Under the pieces are notes generated by a model. It saw only the letters and a program-made list of their open reading frames with translations. It had not been told where the DNA came from and ran no database searches. Of a stretch of 64,000 nt of DNA, positions 1 to 8,111 are shown one piece after another. The stretch spans positions 124,001-188,000 of the forward strand of contig NZ_JBEMAR010000002.1 in assembly GCF_040274945.1 (NCBI RefSeq), read 5' to 3'. The DNA comes from Carnobacterium_B sp040274945 (GTDB taxonomy: Bacteria; Bacillota; Bacilli; Lactobacillales; Carnobacteriaceae). The position numbers and the translations under genes are program-made. How positions within the stretch are numbered: position 1 is the stretch's first letter; each line of letters starts with the position of its first letter.

Positions 1-754
1 AAAAGAGTCTGGTTTATATGATAATTCGATCATTGTTCTTTACGGTGATCATTATGGTATATCTAATTCAAGAAATGAAACATTAGCACCTTTACTTGGA
101 AAAGATCCTGAAACTTGGTCAAGTTATGACAATACTATGATGCAAAGAGTTCCTTATATGGTTCACATTCCTGGAACAGGTAATGGAAAAATCCATGACG
201 AATTCGGCGGTCAAATCGATAGTCTTCCTACTCTTCTTCATTTATTAGGAATTGATACAAAAGACAATGTTTTACTTGGAACAGATTTATTCTCTGAAAA
301 CCATGATGAAACAGTTGCTTTCCGTAACGGGAATTTTGTAACTCCTAAATACACAGTTGATGGTTCAACTATCTATGACACTGAAACAGGTGAATTAATT
401 GTAGAACCTTCAGAAGAAGTTCTTGCAGAAGTTGAACAACTAAGAATAGACGTAAATACTCAATTAAGTTTATCTGACAGCATTTTGACAAGTGATTTAC
501 TGCGTTTCTATACTCCAGAAGGTCTTGTTACGACAAATCCAGCTGATTACGATTACCGTGACCAATTGGGACGTATGAAGGCTTTAAATGAAGGTTTAGG
601 AACAGAAGATACAAGTATGTATAGTCAACATGGCGATCAATCTACTGTTGATCTATATAAAACAAATGCTCCAGAGTTGTTAGTCGATCCTGAATCAGTT
701 GATGAAACACAACCAGCTGAAACAGAAGCTCCTGACGTTAAGGTTGCAGAGTAA
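1..754 (+). CDS. ltaS: Lipoteichoic acid synthase, C-terminal fragment
   Basis: The window opens inside this gene; about 250 C-terminal residues are present. LtaS is a membrane enzyme with an extracellular sulfatase-fold domain that polymerises glycerol phosphate from phosphatidylglycerol onto a glycolipid anchor. The motif YGDHYGIS (bases 41-64) carries the Asp-His pair that binds the catalytic manganese in this family. It is followed by the usual RVPYMVHIPG stretch and by the segment GGQIDSLPTLLHLLGI found in alkaline-phosphatase-superfamily synthases. The five N-terminal membrane segments and the catalytic Thr lie outside the window. The tail after about residue 200 is Pro/Glu/Thr-rich and poorly conserved, as is common. 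A strong terminator follows at once, so this is the last gene of its transcript. Confidence 0.93.
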   Translation, partial: KESGLYDNSIIVLYGDHYGISNSRNETLAPLLGKDPETWSSYDNTMMQRVPYMVHIPGTGNGKIHDEFGGQIDSLPTLLHLLGIDTKDNVLLGTDLFSENHDETVAFRNGNFVTPKYTVDGSTIYDTETGELIVEPSEEVLAEVEQLRIDVNTQLSLSDSILTSDLLRFYTPEGLVTTNPADYDYRDQLGRMKALNEGLGTEDTSMYSQHGDQSTVDLYKTNAPELLVDPESVDETQPAETEAPDVKVAE

Positions 755-776
755 TAAACTATCTCTTAAATATTCG

Positions 777-810
777 AAAAAGGTTGAATCCATTAGGATT
801 CAACCTTTTT
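777..810 (+). terminator. Terminator of ltaS
   Basis: A perfect 15-bp stem (777-791 with 796-810) with loop ATTA. The right arm ends in a T-run, as expected for an intrinsic terminator 22 bp after the ltaS stop. Confidence 0.9.
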
Positions 811-820
811 TGTTCTAAAA

Positions 821-925
821 AAGCTCTTCGTCAAATGGTGTGGATGCTTCAAATAAACCCTATTCCTCCAGAAATTTTTGGTGAGTAGGTTGATTCATCT
901 ATCCACACTAAAAATTATAGAACCT
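821..925. repeat. Possible relic of a small mobile element with inverted ends
   Basis: Bases 821-845 and 901-925 form an imperfect inverted repeat (about 15 of 25 positions), with the inner eight bases GTGTGGAT/ATCCACAC identical. The 55-bp interior codes for nothing. Ends of this general look (a CTCTTCGTCAAAT-like outer part and a GTGTGGA inner part) recall ISL3-family termini, but that is from memory. It could be a decayed IS end pair, a MITE-like remnant or chance. Confidence 0.3.
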
Positions 926-1036
926 CTAAAAATCATTTAACTAACATTCCCTCTTATTAATTGCTTCACAGTTTTTTCATATTTAATGATTACAATAAAA
1001 ATAGAATCACTATTCAAGTAGAAAGGAGTACTGTGT

Positions 1037-1789
1037 TTGACAATTGCTAAACGTGCTTACCGTCATTTACAAAATCATCCTTATTGTTTACTGTTTATGC
1101 TTATCTTTTACCTAGTTTATTTTATCCTAGCTTTTGTAGTTGCATTATTGGCCAAACAGTTTTCAGATTCTTCCGTTCAGTTAAGCAAAATTATCGCTTC
1201 TTTAGACTCACAACACACTTCACTGTATGAGCCCTTTAAAGTCTTAGAATCGATTACAACTCACTATACAATGGAATATCAGTACCTTCTTCTTTTAATT
1301 GTATTTGCAGGTACGCTTAGTATGGTAGTGATCCAGTTATTTTTAAGTCGATTTAGAAAAAAAGAATACCAAACTTACCTTTTGATGGGAGAACGGGTTT
1401 ACAAGCTAACAACCCAATTAATAGTGGAACAACTCCTTTTAATCAACACGATTATATTGGTACTTCTTTTCATTTACAGTTTATTTACAACACCTGTAAT
1501 GACTAAAATTTCTCATTTGGAATCTGAAATTTTACAACAGGAATTAAAGCCAAGTGCCTCTCTAGTACACTTACAAAGGGATTCCCCTTTATCGAGTAGT
1601 GAGGATGGAGATTTAACACGCTTCAACATTAACACTTTTTTGATGGGAGAATCTATACACAACACCTTTACTCAAAATAATACCTTGCAAGCTTTTTTCT
1701 TAATGGGAATCATCAACTTTTATAGCTTTATAGTTATCGGTATTCCTAATTATCTGCTGCTATCACTGAAAAAAAACACCCTTTCCTAA
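1037..1789 (+). CDS. FtsX/BceB-like four-helix membrane protein, ABC permease-like
   Basis: A 250-residue protein starting at TTG, placed 8 bases after the ribosome site AAAGGAG (1022-1028). There are four predicted membrane helices: residues about 17-41, 82-106, 124-150 and 218-245. After helix 2 comes SRFRKKEYQTYLLMGER, which matches the R-x-K-E-x-x-x-x-x-x-x-G pattern of FtsX/MacB/BceB permease domains. The segments between helices 1-2 and 3-4 would lie outside the cell. It is half the size of a BceB-type permease and corresponds to one FtsX core. The next gene, 30 bp downstream, is an ABC ATPase remnant, so the two probably act together. Substrate unknown; it may be a regulator or sensor rather than a transporter. 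Confidence 0.6.
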   Translation: MTIAKRAYRHLQNHPYCLLFMLIFYLVYFILAFVVALLAKQFSDSSVQLSKIIASLDSQHTSLYEPFKVLESITTHYTMEYQYLLLLIVFAGTLSMVVIQLFLSRFRKKEYQTYLLMGERVYKLTTQLIVEQLLLINTIILVLLFIYSLFTTPVMTKISHLESEILQQELKPSASLVHLQRDSPLSSSEDGDLTRFNINTFLMGESIHNTFTQNNTLQAFFLMGIINFYSFIVIGIPNYLLLSLKKNTLS

Positions 1790-1819
1790 TTTAACCGTCA
1801 TGACTAAGGAGGAAATATT

Positions 1820-2386
1820 ATGTTTAAACAATCTTTAAAAAAAGCTGACAATCATCCTGTATTTTCAATCAAACCTAAAACGATTTATAGTTTATCAGCT
1901 GAGGAAGTTGATTTCCCTATTTTGATGAAGCAATTTAATAGACAGTTAGGCTCTTTTCCTGGGGTCATTACAAAGAATGAAACGTTTATTGATTACTTAA
2001 CTGTCCGAGAAAACATGCTGCTTGTTTTGTCCTTAGCATCTAATCAAATGAAACGCTCACTTGATTTAGTAGTAAATGAAGTATTAGAAGAACTCGATCT
2101 ATCTGATAACTTAGCTGATCAACCTTTTAAAGCATTGCCTTTAAACCTGTCCCTTCAGTTGCAATTACGGTTAAATGAACTATGTAATAAAAAAATCATT
2201 TTAGTAGAAGATTGTTTCAGGTTTGAATCTGCTTCTTCAAAACAAGATTGGCTATTGTCCCTTCGCTACTATGCACGTACAAAAGATTTTTCATTTATTT
2301 TAGTTACTTCCGATAATCAGCTTTTAGCTTCTGAGAAACCGTTTGATCTAAATCCTATCGCTTACTCTTCAAGAAAAGTCAGTTAA
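1820..2386 (+). CDS. Degenerate ABC ATPase-like protein without Walker A
   Basis: A 188-residue cytoplasmic protein with a strong ribosome site (AGGAGG). Its order of segments follows an ABC ATPase: LTVRENMLLVLSLAS (about 61-75) resembles the region after the Q-loop, LEELDLSDNLADQPFKALP (about 90-108) resembles the helical domain, and KIILVEDCF (about 130-138) resembles Walker B. The P-loop GxxGxGKST is absent; SAEEVDFPILMKQ sits where it should be. The LSGGQ signature is replaced by PLNLSLQLQLRL, and the His switch (usually VTHD) reads VTSD. ATP binding and hydrolysis therefore look lost, while the frame is open and the ribosome site kept, so it is probably a functional non-catalytic protein rather than a decaying pseudogene. 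Partner of the FtsX-like gene upstream. Confidence 0.55.
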   Translation: MFKQSLKKADNHPVFSIKPKTIYSLSAEEVDFPILMKQFNRQLGSFPGVITKNETFIDYLTVRENMLLVLSLASNQMKRSLDLVVNEVLEELDLSDNLADQPFKALPLNLSLQLQLRLNELCNKKIILVEDCFRFESASSKQDWLLSLRYYARTKDFSFILVTSDNQLLASEKPFDLNPIAYSSRKVS

Positions 2387-2445
2387 AATACAAAAGGTTA
2401 TCAGAAGTTAGACAATTGTCATAACTTCCGATAACCTTTTGTATT
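2387..2445. terminator. Bidirectional terminator between convergent genes
   Basis: A long stem pairs 2387-2410 with 2422-2445 (one mismatch), around loop GACAATTGTCA. It has A-rich and T-rich flanks on both sides and lies between the ABC-like pair and the histidine kinase, so it can serve both. Confidence 0.88.
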
Positions 2446-2462
2446 ATTTTACTTATAGCTAT

Positions 2463-3884
2463 TTAACCTAATTCATTTAAATCAAGTGGAAAAGATAAGG
2501 TAAAAGTTGTTCCTTCGCCCGGTAAACTCTCTACTTCAACACTTGCACCATGAAGATTTACCAATTGCTGAACGATTGCTAGACCTAACCCAGATTCTCC
2601 ATATTTAGTATTTTTTCTTGAAATATCTGCTTTATAGTAACGTTCCCATATATTTTTAATTTCTTCAGCAGTCATTCCAATACCAGAATCTTTGATTTTT
2701 ATGATACTTTCATTCTCGCCATAATAGCCTATAATACTGATTTTTCCATTAGTTGTAAATTGAATAGCATTTTGGATAATATTTACAATAATTTGAGAGA
2801 ATCGATCGTAATCCGCATATATTGCTAATTCTGTTGGACAGTCTAATATCAGTTCATCTCCTGAATCACGAGCTTTTCCTTTCAGTTGTTCAACAATCAT
2901 TTCTAATGCTTCATGTGCATCAAAAGTTTGTTTTTGCAAAGTAATTTGGTTAGACCGAATTTTTTCATAATCTAAGTTCTCATTTACTAAGCGTATTAGA
3001 CGACGTGTTTCATTTTGCATCAATTGGATACTTCTCTGTTTTTGACTTTCTGGAATCATATCGTGCTCTAAACCTTCTAATAGCCCATTGATCGTTGTCA
3101 ATGGTGTGCGCATTTCATGTGCAGCATCAGCCATAAATTGTCTGCGTCGTTTCTCTTGACGTTCAATTTCTTCTTGAGAACTTTTTAAAGAGTCAACCAT
3201 ACTATTAAAATCAGCTGCTAAATCATCAAATTCATCCATTTCTTTGTTTTCTAGATGAACATTGAAATCTCCTTTTGATACTTTATGAGTCGCACTTCTA
3301 ATACGATTGATCCTTTTTACCTGGAACTTAGCAAAAAGATAACTAGCTATAGTTGCACCCACAATTGAGAAAATAAATGCGCTAAACAAATTATTTCGGA
3401 TATCCTTTAGATTTGCTTCTATTGTACTGATTGGCGCACTAACGGCTATAAATCCGTAGAACTCGCCCGTACTTTGAGTAAAAAAAGGTTGATAAACGAT
3501 AGCAGTATTAATCTGATTACCAAAAAAATCTGTATTTCTTTGAGTTAATGAAATTGGCTCACCATTTTTCAACTTCTTAAGATCTTGATCTGAAATACCA
3601 CTAATGTACTTTTCAGTTGTACTAGGGTAAATCATACTATCTGTACTATCAAATACAAAAATGGATACACCTTGATTTTTTAAAATAACTTGTCCATTTT
3701 CAAGTTTATCCATTTGAAGATCTTCATCAATTAAAGCTTCAGCGTACCCAAATAACTGAGTTTCAGTATTCTGATAAAGCGTGTTTCGGGCAAATTGTAA
3801 AAAAGAAAATCCTAGTATAATCAAGACGATCGTCACAACTGCAAAAAAGGCCAACATTTGTTGGTAAAAATAATTCAATCTCAT
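2463..3884 (-). CDS. Sensor histidine kinase, OmpR-partner type
   Basis: A 473-residue membrane kinase. Helix 1 spans about residues 10-30 and helix 2 about 165-186, enclosing an extracellular sensor of roughly 130 residues (PAS/Cache-like by length). A HAMP linker follows (about 187-240), then the HisKA box with H256 in AAHEMRTP. The ATPase domain carries the N-box (NIIQNAIQFT), the G1 box DSGIGM and a G2 box of GLGLAIVQ type. All catalytic elements are intact. Its start overlaps the response regulator stop by 4 bp (ATGA), so the two are translationally coupled. The signal is unknown. The nearby secreted wall protein makes an envelope cue plausible, but that is inference. It is not the short-loop BceS type. 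Confidence 0.9.
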   Translation of the reverse strand: MRLNYFYQQMLAFFAVVTIVLIILGFSFLQFARNTLYQNTETQLFGYAEALIDEDLQMDKLENGQVILKNQGVSIFVFDSTDSMIYPSTTEKYISGISDQDLKKLKNGEPISLTQRNTDFFGNQINTAIVYQPFFTQSTGEFYGFIAVSAPISTIEANLKDIRNNLFSAFIFSIVGATIASYLFAKFQVKRINRIRSATHKVSKGDFNVHLENKEMDEFDDLAADFNSMVDSLKSSQEEIERQEKRRRQFMADAAHEMRTPLTTINGLLEGLEHDMIPESQKQRSIQLMQNETRRLIRLVNENLDYEKIRSNQITLQKQTFDAHEALEMIVEQLKGKARDSGDELILDCPTELAIYADYDRFSQIIVNIIQNAIQFTTNGKISIIGYYGENESIIKIKDSGIGMTAEEIKNIWERYYKADISRKNTKYGESGLGLAIVQQLVNLHGASVEVESLPGEGTTFTLSFPLDLNELG

Positions 3885-4597
3885 GAGGAAACTCCAGAAT
3901 CATCGTACTTATACCCTATTCCCCAAACGGTTTGAATCACTTGTGGACCAGTTTTATCAATCTTTTGACGCAATTTTTTGATGTGAGCATCAACTGTTCG
4001 CTCATCTCCAAAGTATTCATAATCCCAAACGATCGTTAACAACTGTTCTCTAGAAAAAACTTGCTTAGGACTTTTGGCTAGCGTATAAAGCAATTCGAAT
4101 TCTTTTGGCGTCAAACTGTCGATAGGTTGATCATACAAAATGGCTTCACGCGTTCTCTTATCCATTTTAAGATACTTTGTTTCAACTTCATATGCTTTTT
4201 CATCTACTTTACCGGCTTCATCATGAATCAAATCTACTCGACGATATAAAGCTTTTATACGGGCAATTAAAGTTAATGGACTAAATGGCTTTGTAACATA
4301 ATCATCCGCTCCAATCTCTAGTCCAATAACTTGGTCACTTTCAGAATCTTTAGCTGTTAGCATAATAATTGGTATTGTTTTTGAAACTTTTCGTATTTCA
4401 CGACAAATTTGCATACCATCCATACTTGGCAAATTTAAATCTAACGTAATCAAATCCCAATTTTCGGAATCATTTAGAAAAGCATCTAATCCCTCTTTAC
4501 CATCTTGGACAAATGTAGCTTTCCATTCTTCTTTCATGAAAAACATTTCCATCATTTCGCATACGGATTGATTATCTTCAATCATTAATATATTCAT
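3881..4597 (-). CDS. Response regulator, OmpR/PhoB family
   Basis: A 238-residue regulator. The receiver domain has the acidic pair E7-D8, phospho-acceptor D53 (TLDLNLPSMDG), T81 and K103 (VTKPFSP), so it is complete. The C-terminal winged helix ends with VWGIGYKYDD, the conserved DNA-contacting hairpin of OmpR-type regulators, preceded by SREQLLTIVWDYEYFGDERTV-type sequence. It is the first gene of the pair with the kinase and overlaps it by 4 bp. A terminator of the upstream LysM-3D gene lies at 4702-4736, so the pair probably has its own promoter between there and 4598. The target genes cannot be read from this sequence. Confidence 0.92.
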   Translation of the reverse strand: MNILMIEDNQSVCEMMEMFFMKEEWKATFVQDGKEGLDAFLNDSENWDLITLDLNLPSMDGMQICREIRKVSKTIPIIMLTAKDSESDQVIGLEIGADDYVTKPFSPLTLIARIKALYRRVDLIHDEAGKVDEKAYEVETKYLKMDKRTREAILYDQPIDSLTPKEFELLYTLAKSPKQVFSREQLLTIVWDYEYFGDERTVDAHIKKLRQKIDKTGPQVIQTVWGIGYKYDDSGVSS

Positions 4598-4701
4598 GAA
4601 ATACCCTCTTTCTCAAAAAAATTCTCTACCTTATTATACTCTTTTTACCATTGCAACTAAAGCATCATGCCGAATCATCTCATATTCTTCACTATTTCGT
4701 C

Positions 4702-4736
4702 AAAAAAAGAGAGTCAAGATCATTGTCTCAACTCCC
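4702..4736 (-). terminator. Terminator of the LysM-3D gene
   Basis: Read leftward, an 11-bp stem (GGGAGTTGAGA with TCTTGACTCTC, including G-U pairs) is followed by a run of T. It separates the wall protein gene from the two-component pair. Confidence 0.75.
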
Positions 4737-4745
4737 TTCTCTCTA

Positions 4746-5606
4746 TTAATTTAAAATGGTTAGTTCAACTTCTTGAATACCCCATTTGAACGACTCATCT
4801 ATACTATCCATATGCAAGTCTACTCGATTTCCAATAATTGCACTTCCTGTATCGCCAGCAATCGCTTCTCCATATCCTTCAACATAAACTTTAGTGCCCA
4901 ATGGGATTACAGTAGGATCTACCGCAATAACTTGAGGGTTTTGACTTAAGTCTATTCCTGAAGCAGTGATATTCGTTAGAGAAGGCTGATTTCGACTATA
5001 AGCAGTAGCAACTACCGTCATCTTTTCCGTTGAAGCATCAGAAGAGCCTGTACTTGTTTCTTCTATAACTGTATCTTGTTGGTTTGATACTGGGAGAGCT
5101 TCTTCGTTTGTTTCAGTTTCCCATATAAGCTTTTCAGGTTTGATCGTTTCAGTAGTTAAATTTGTTTCAATTTGGATAACTTCATCAATCTGCAATGGTG
5201 AATCATTTGTTACGTGTTCATTCCATTTTATCAATTCACTTACGTCAACTTCAAAAGCAGTTGCGATATTGATTAATGTATCTCCAGATTCGACTGTGTA
5301 GTCAACTGTATTCTTCTCTTCATTTTTAGTTTTTTCCTGATCCTCTTCAATACTAACCGGTTCTAATAAGAGTTCTTCACTAGATGGACTAGTAACTAAA
5401 GTTTGAACAATTGCTTTACTATCTTCTCTTTCATCAATTAAATAATCTAAACCATTTTGTATTTCTAATTCATCCGATTGTTTAGTTTTTGTTTCTTTTG
5501 ATGTATTTTCGCTTTTCTCATTCTGAGCAGCTAAAACAGTTGTGATTCCAGTTGTTCCTAATGCCAACATAAATAAGGCAATGATGGATAAAACTATTTT
5601 TTTCAT
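4746..5606 (-). CDS. Secreted LysM and 3D-domain cell-wall protein
   Basis: A 286-residue exported protein. The signal peptide covers about residues 1-27 (lysines, then a hydrophobic core ending near TVLAA). An acidic Ser/Thr/Glu-rich stretch follows, then one LysM module (about 103-147; YTVESGDTLINIATAF), which binds peptidoglycan. After a linker comes a 3D domain (about 196-286) with the three aspartates in AVDPTVIPLG, AGDTGSAI and VDLHMDS. That is the fold of MltA/YabE/YocH-type lytic enzymes. It is probably a muralytic or wall-remodelling enzyme, similar in layout to B. subtilis YocH. It is a single gene with its own terminator, next to a two-component system that might control it. Confidence 0.88.
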   Translation of the reverse strand: MKKIVLSIIALFMLALGTTGITTVLAAQNEKSENTSKETKTKQSDELEIQNGLDYLIDEREDSKAIVQTLVTSPSSEELLLEPVSIEEDQEKTKNEEKNTVDYTVESGDTLINIATAFEVDVSELIKWNEHVTNDSPLQIDEVIQIETNLTTETIKPEKLIWETETNEEALPVSNQQDTVIEETSTGSSDASTEKMTVVATAYSRNQPSLTNITASGIDLSQNPQVIAVDPTVIPLGTKVYVEGYGEAIAGDTGSAIIGNRVDLHMDSIDESFKWGIQEVELTILN

Positions 5607-6009
5607 TGGATTATTTTCCTCCTATTTCAGTACGAGAGATATCATATCACGTACGATATAGGCTAAGGTTACTTAGGAATTAAGGGTCTGTAACACAACA
5701 ATTTTGATCACCGTTTTCAAAGAGACAACTGTAAAGATTCTGAATATTCAACCAAAATTTATTCTAGGTTATTTTCTCATAATGTATAAATTTTTTATGC
5801 TTAATGCTGACAGAACCAGTTTTAGAACCTAACATTTTTCTAATTAAATATTCATTTTGGGTGTTATTTAATTTTTCTTGTTGTGCATTTCCTTTGACTA
5901 ATTATTACAAAACCGATCGCTTAATCCTCTTATTTTTAATCATTTTTTCTATTTCATCCTATTTTATGTGTTTTATTACAATTCTGTAACAATAAGTATT
6001 CCGTTTTCA
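5607..6009. other. Intergenic region, 403 bp, no gene supported
   Basis: Very AT-rich stretch between the LysM-3D gene start and the end of ssbB. It must hold the promoter of the LysM-3D gene. A 61-codon rightward frame at 5804-5989 has no ribosome site and a composition typical of AT-rich non-coding DNA. I see no repeat or RNA structure that I can support. Confidence 0.5.
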
Positions 6010-6345
6010 TTACTTTACAGCTGTTTCTAATTTTTTGTTTTGTAAAAAATGTACCTCGTCTACTACCATTTCAACCATAAAAACAGTTTCTTCTTCTTTA
6101 TTGATGTAAGACCTTGACTGTATTCTTCCAGTAAGTCCTACCATATGCCCTTTCTCACAATAAAGTTGGATAAGTTTCGCTACTTGTCCCCATGCAACAA
6201 TAGGAATAAAGTCAGTTGATGGACTATTTTCTTTCTTCCCTCTTCTTGCTACTGCTAAGGTATTATTAGTGACAACTTTGTCTTCACCAACTTCTTTAAG
6301 CTCTACTTCTCTTACTAAACGCCCAACTAATCCAATTTGATTCAT
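6010..6345 (-). CDS. ssbB: Short single-stranded DNA-binding protein, SsbB type
   Basis: A 111-residue protein made of a single OB-fold: MNQIGLVGRLVREVEL at the N-terminus, then the SSB core with FIPIVAWGQVAKL and GLTGRIQSRSYINKE. It ends at NKKLETAVK right after the fold and lacks the Gly/Gln-rich linker and acidic DDDIPF-type tail that recruits replication partners. That matches the short paralogue (B. subtilis SsbB/YwpH, 113 residues) used in natural transformation rather than the replicative SSB. The ribosome site AAAGGAGG is strong. It follows a terminator at 6428-6475, so it has its own promoter. I found no clear SigX (TACGAATA-type) box upstream. Confidence 0.82.
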   Translation of the reverse strand: MNQIGLVGRLVREVELKEVGEDKVVTNNTLAVARRGKKENSPSTDFIPIVAWGQVAKLIQLYCEKGHMVGLTGRIQSRSYINKEEETVFMVEMVVDEVHFLQNKKLETAVK

Positions 6346-6427
6346 TTTCTTTCCTCCTTTTGTTTTACTCTATTTACTATCTGCAATTCTAATGTTTTTA
6401 CTTTTTTTTCGATCAATTAAATACTAA

Positions 6428-6475
6428 AAAGCAAAAAACAACACAAAGAAAATTACTTGTGTTGTTTTTTGCTTT
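6428..6475 (-). terminator. Terminator of the mbl-epuA unit
   Basis: A near-perfect 18-bp stem (AAAGCAAAAAACAACACA paired with its complement), loop about 11 bases, with T-runs on both sides. It sits between epuA and ssbB. Confidence 0.85.
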
Positions 6476-6501
6476 CATTTAACTTCATATAAGGTTTACA
6501 A

Positions 6502-6705
6502 TTAGTTGACTATTGTAGGTTTTGTAAAGTAACTAAAAATGTGCACCCATGTTTCCTTTTCAAAAATAGCAAATGGATTTCCATCGCCTAATACACCGTA
6601 ACCGATCATCGCTCCAATAATAAAAGCGAGAGCAATCAAAACAATCACAAGTACTATTTTTAGAATAAATGTGGCGATTTGAAGTCCTATTTTTTCCTTA
6701 GTCAT
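6502..6705 (-). CDS. epuA: EpuA-type small membrane protein (annotated as RNA polymerase subunit beta-like)
   Basis: A 67-residue protein with one strong membrane helix (about residues 12-35, KIVLVIVLIALAFIIGAMIG). A short C-terminal segment, GDGNPFAIFEKETWVHIFSYF, matches the GDG-x-P...F-x-x-x-T-W-x-H-I pattern of the EpuA family. Databases often name the family DNA-directed RNA polymerase subunit beta because of an old link to rpoB; a role in transcription is not established. Its place directly after the mbl/mreB gene is conserved in many Lactobacillales, which suggests a link to wall synthesis. The gap to mbl is 29 bp, so the two are co-transcribed. Confidence 0.8.
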   Translation of the reverse strand: MTKEKIGLQIATFILKIVLVIVLIALAFIIGAMIGYGVLGDGNPFAIFEKETWVHIFSYFTKPTIVN

Positions 6706-6734
6706 TGGTTCACCTCATTTTGGTCGACTATTTT

Positions 6735-7727
6735 CTAAAATTTACGCTTTTTTTTTGTCATATTTTCTAATAAGATTCCTGTTCCTAATGCAACAGAATC
6801 TAATGGTTGTTCAGCAGCAAATACAGGAACTCTCAATTGTTCAGAGAAGAGTAGATCAATACCATCTAATAATGCGCCACCACCTGTTAAAATTACTCCA
6901 CGATCAATGATATCTGCAGACAATTCAGGAGGCGTTTGCTCTAACACATCTTTAGCTTGTTGAACGATCATCATCATAGATTCAGCTGTTGCTTTTTGAA
7001 CTTCATCTGAAGTAATCGTGATTGTTCTAGGCAAGCCAGTAATCATATCACGGCCTCTAACTTCCATTGAATCATCGCGTTTACCAGGGAAAACTGTTCC
7101 AATCTCTTTCTTGATTGTTTCAGCTGTACGTTCACCAATCAATAACTTGTGAGTTTTCTTAACGAATTGTGTAATTTCATTATCCAATTGGTCTCCAGCT
7201 ACTTTTAATGAACGACTAGTCACGATTCCACCCATAGAAAGAACGGCAATATCACTTGTTCCGCCACCGATATCAATAACCATATTTCCGCTTGGTTGGA
7301 AAATATCCATACCCGCTCCGATAGCTGCTACTTTAGGTTCTTCTTCAAGATAAACATTTTTTCCGCCGCTTTTCTCAGCTGCTTCAATAATCGCTTTTTG
7401 TTCAATTGTTGTTATATTTGTTGGGCAGCAAATCAAAATATTTGGTTTTGATAAAAAGCCCTTAACATTTAATTTATTAATAAAGTGAGTTAACATTGCT
7501 TCAGTTATGTCAAAATCAGCAATAACTCCTCCTTGTAATGGACGAATAGCACGAATGTTACCCGGTGTACGTCCGACCATTAAGTACGCTTCTTCTCCAA
7601 CTGCTAAAACACGTTTTGTTGTAGTATCGATTGCAACGACTGAAGGCTCATTTAAAACAATGCCTTTTCCTTTTACATGAATCAATACATTGGCTGTACC
7701 TAAATCTATCCCTATATCTCTCGCCAT
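6735..7727 (-). CDS. mbl: Cell-shape actin homologue Mbl (MreB family)
   Basis: A 330-residue actin-fold protein that forms membrane-associated filaments guiding side-wall synthesis. It begins ARDIGIDLGTANVLIHVKGK, the phosphate-1 loop. Later come VIDIGGGTSDIAVLSMGG (phosphate-2) and ILTGGGALLDGIDLLFSE (adenosine site). Wording such as RTPGNIRAIRPL, LICCPTNITTIEQKAI and TPPELSADIIDRGV is closer to B. subtilis Mbl than to MreB, so I use mbl; mreB is the main alternative label. Length is normal. It is transcribed with epuA from a promoter I place at 7807-7835. Its presence fits a rod-shaped cell, as in Carnobacterium. Confidence 0.9.
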   Translation of the reverse strand: MARDIGIDLGTANVLIHVKGKGIVLNEPSVVAIDTTTKRVLAVGEEAYLMVGRTPGNIRAIRPLQGGVIADFDITEAMLTHFINKLNVKGFLSKPNILICCPTNITTIEQKAIIEAAEKSGGKNVYLEEEPKVAAIGAGMDIFQPSGNMVIDIGGGTSDIAVLSMGGIVTSRSLKVAGDQLDNEITQFVKKTHKLLIGERTAETIKKEIGTVFPGKRDDSMEVRGRDMITGLPRTITITSDEVQKATAESMMMIVQQAKDVLEQTPPELSADIIDRGVILTGGGALLDGIDLLFSEQLRVPVFAAEQPLDSVALGTGILLENMTKKKRKF

Positions 7728-7806
7728 TACTTGTTTCTCCTCTCAAGCTCTTGTTCGTTCATCATTGACTACTCTTTTAAAAAATAAAGTAGCCATCTAA
7801 TTTACT

Positions 7807-7835
7807 ATTATAGCATAACTTGTATCATTCTTAAA
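7807..7835 (-). promoter_or_regulatory. Probable promoter of mbl
   Basis: Leftward -10 TATAAT (7807-7812) with an extended TG (TATGC just upstream). There are 17 bp to a weak -35 TTTAAG (7830-7835). It lies 80 bp before the mbl start. Confidence 0.6.
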
Positions 7836-7998
7836 TGTCGAATTAAAGACATTTAATTAAATTTAATGGTTTCTGTGACAGAAGTTTACACTCTACGCAG
7901 AAACAAAAAAAATAAATTTTATTGTTGCACCGATTGAGACAAGCTCTTACATTGAACTTTCTTTTGAAGTATCCGACTATTTGTGAACCAACTAAAAT

Positions 7999-8044
7999 AA
8001 GCCCTCTGAAGCACCACTTCTTAAGTGTCTACTTCAAAAGGCTT
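7999..8044 (-). terminator. Probable terminator of murA
   Basis: Leftward stem AAGCCTTTTGAAG with CTTCAGAGGGCTT (two G-U pairs), enclosing an inner AGACACTTAAGAAGTGGT arm pair. The following sequence is T-rich but not a clean T-run. Confidence 0.6.
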
Positions 8045-8111
8045 AAATTAAACATACATCTTCTAAATACATTTCGAAAAATATAAAAGATTAGTTTTTA
8101 TTACTTTATGC

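Larger units (their letters stand above)
7728..8111. other. Intergenic region between murA and mbl, 384 bp
   Basis: Holds the mbl promoter (7807-7835) and the murA terminator (7999-8044). The 160 bp between them are AT-rich, with a weak dyad GTTTCTG/CAGAAAC at about 7870-7905. No reading frame in it has a ribosome site. Confidence 0.5.

Noticed and set aside
5804..5989. 61-codon rightward gene
   Set aside because: No ribosome site, hydrophobic composition expected of AT-rich DNA, and no neighbour support.
7870..7905. A further terminator between mbl and murA
   Set aside because: The GTTTCTG/CAGAAAC dyad is only 7 bp with a 22-base loop, too weak to call.
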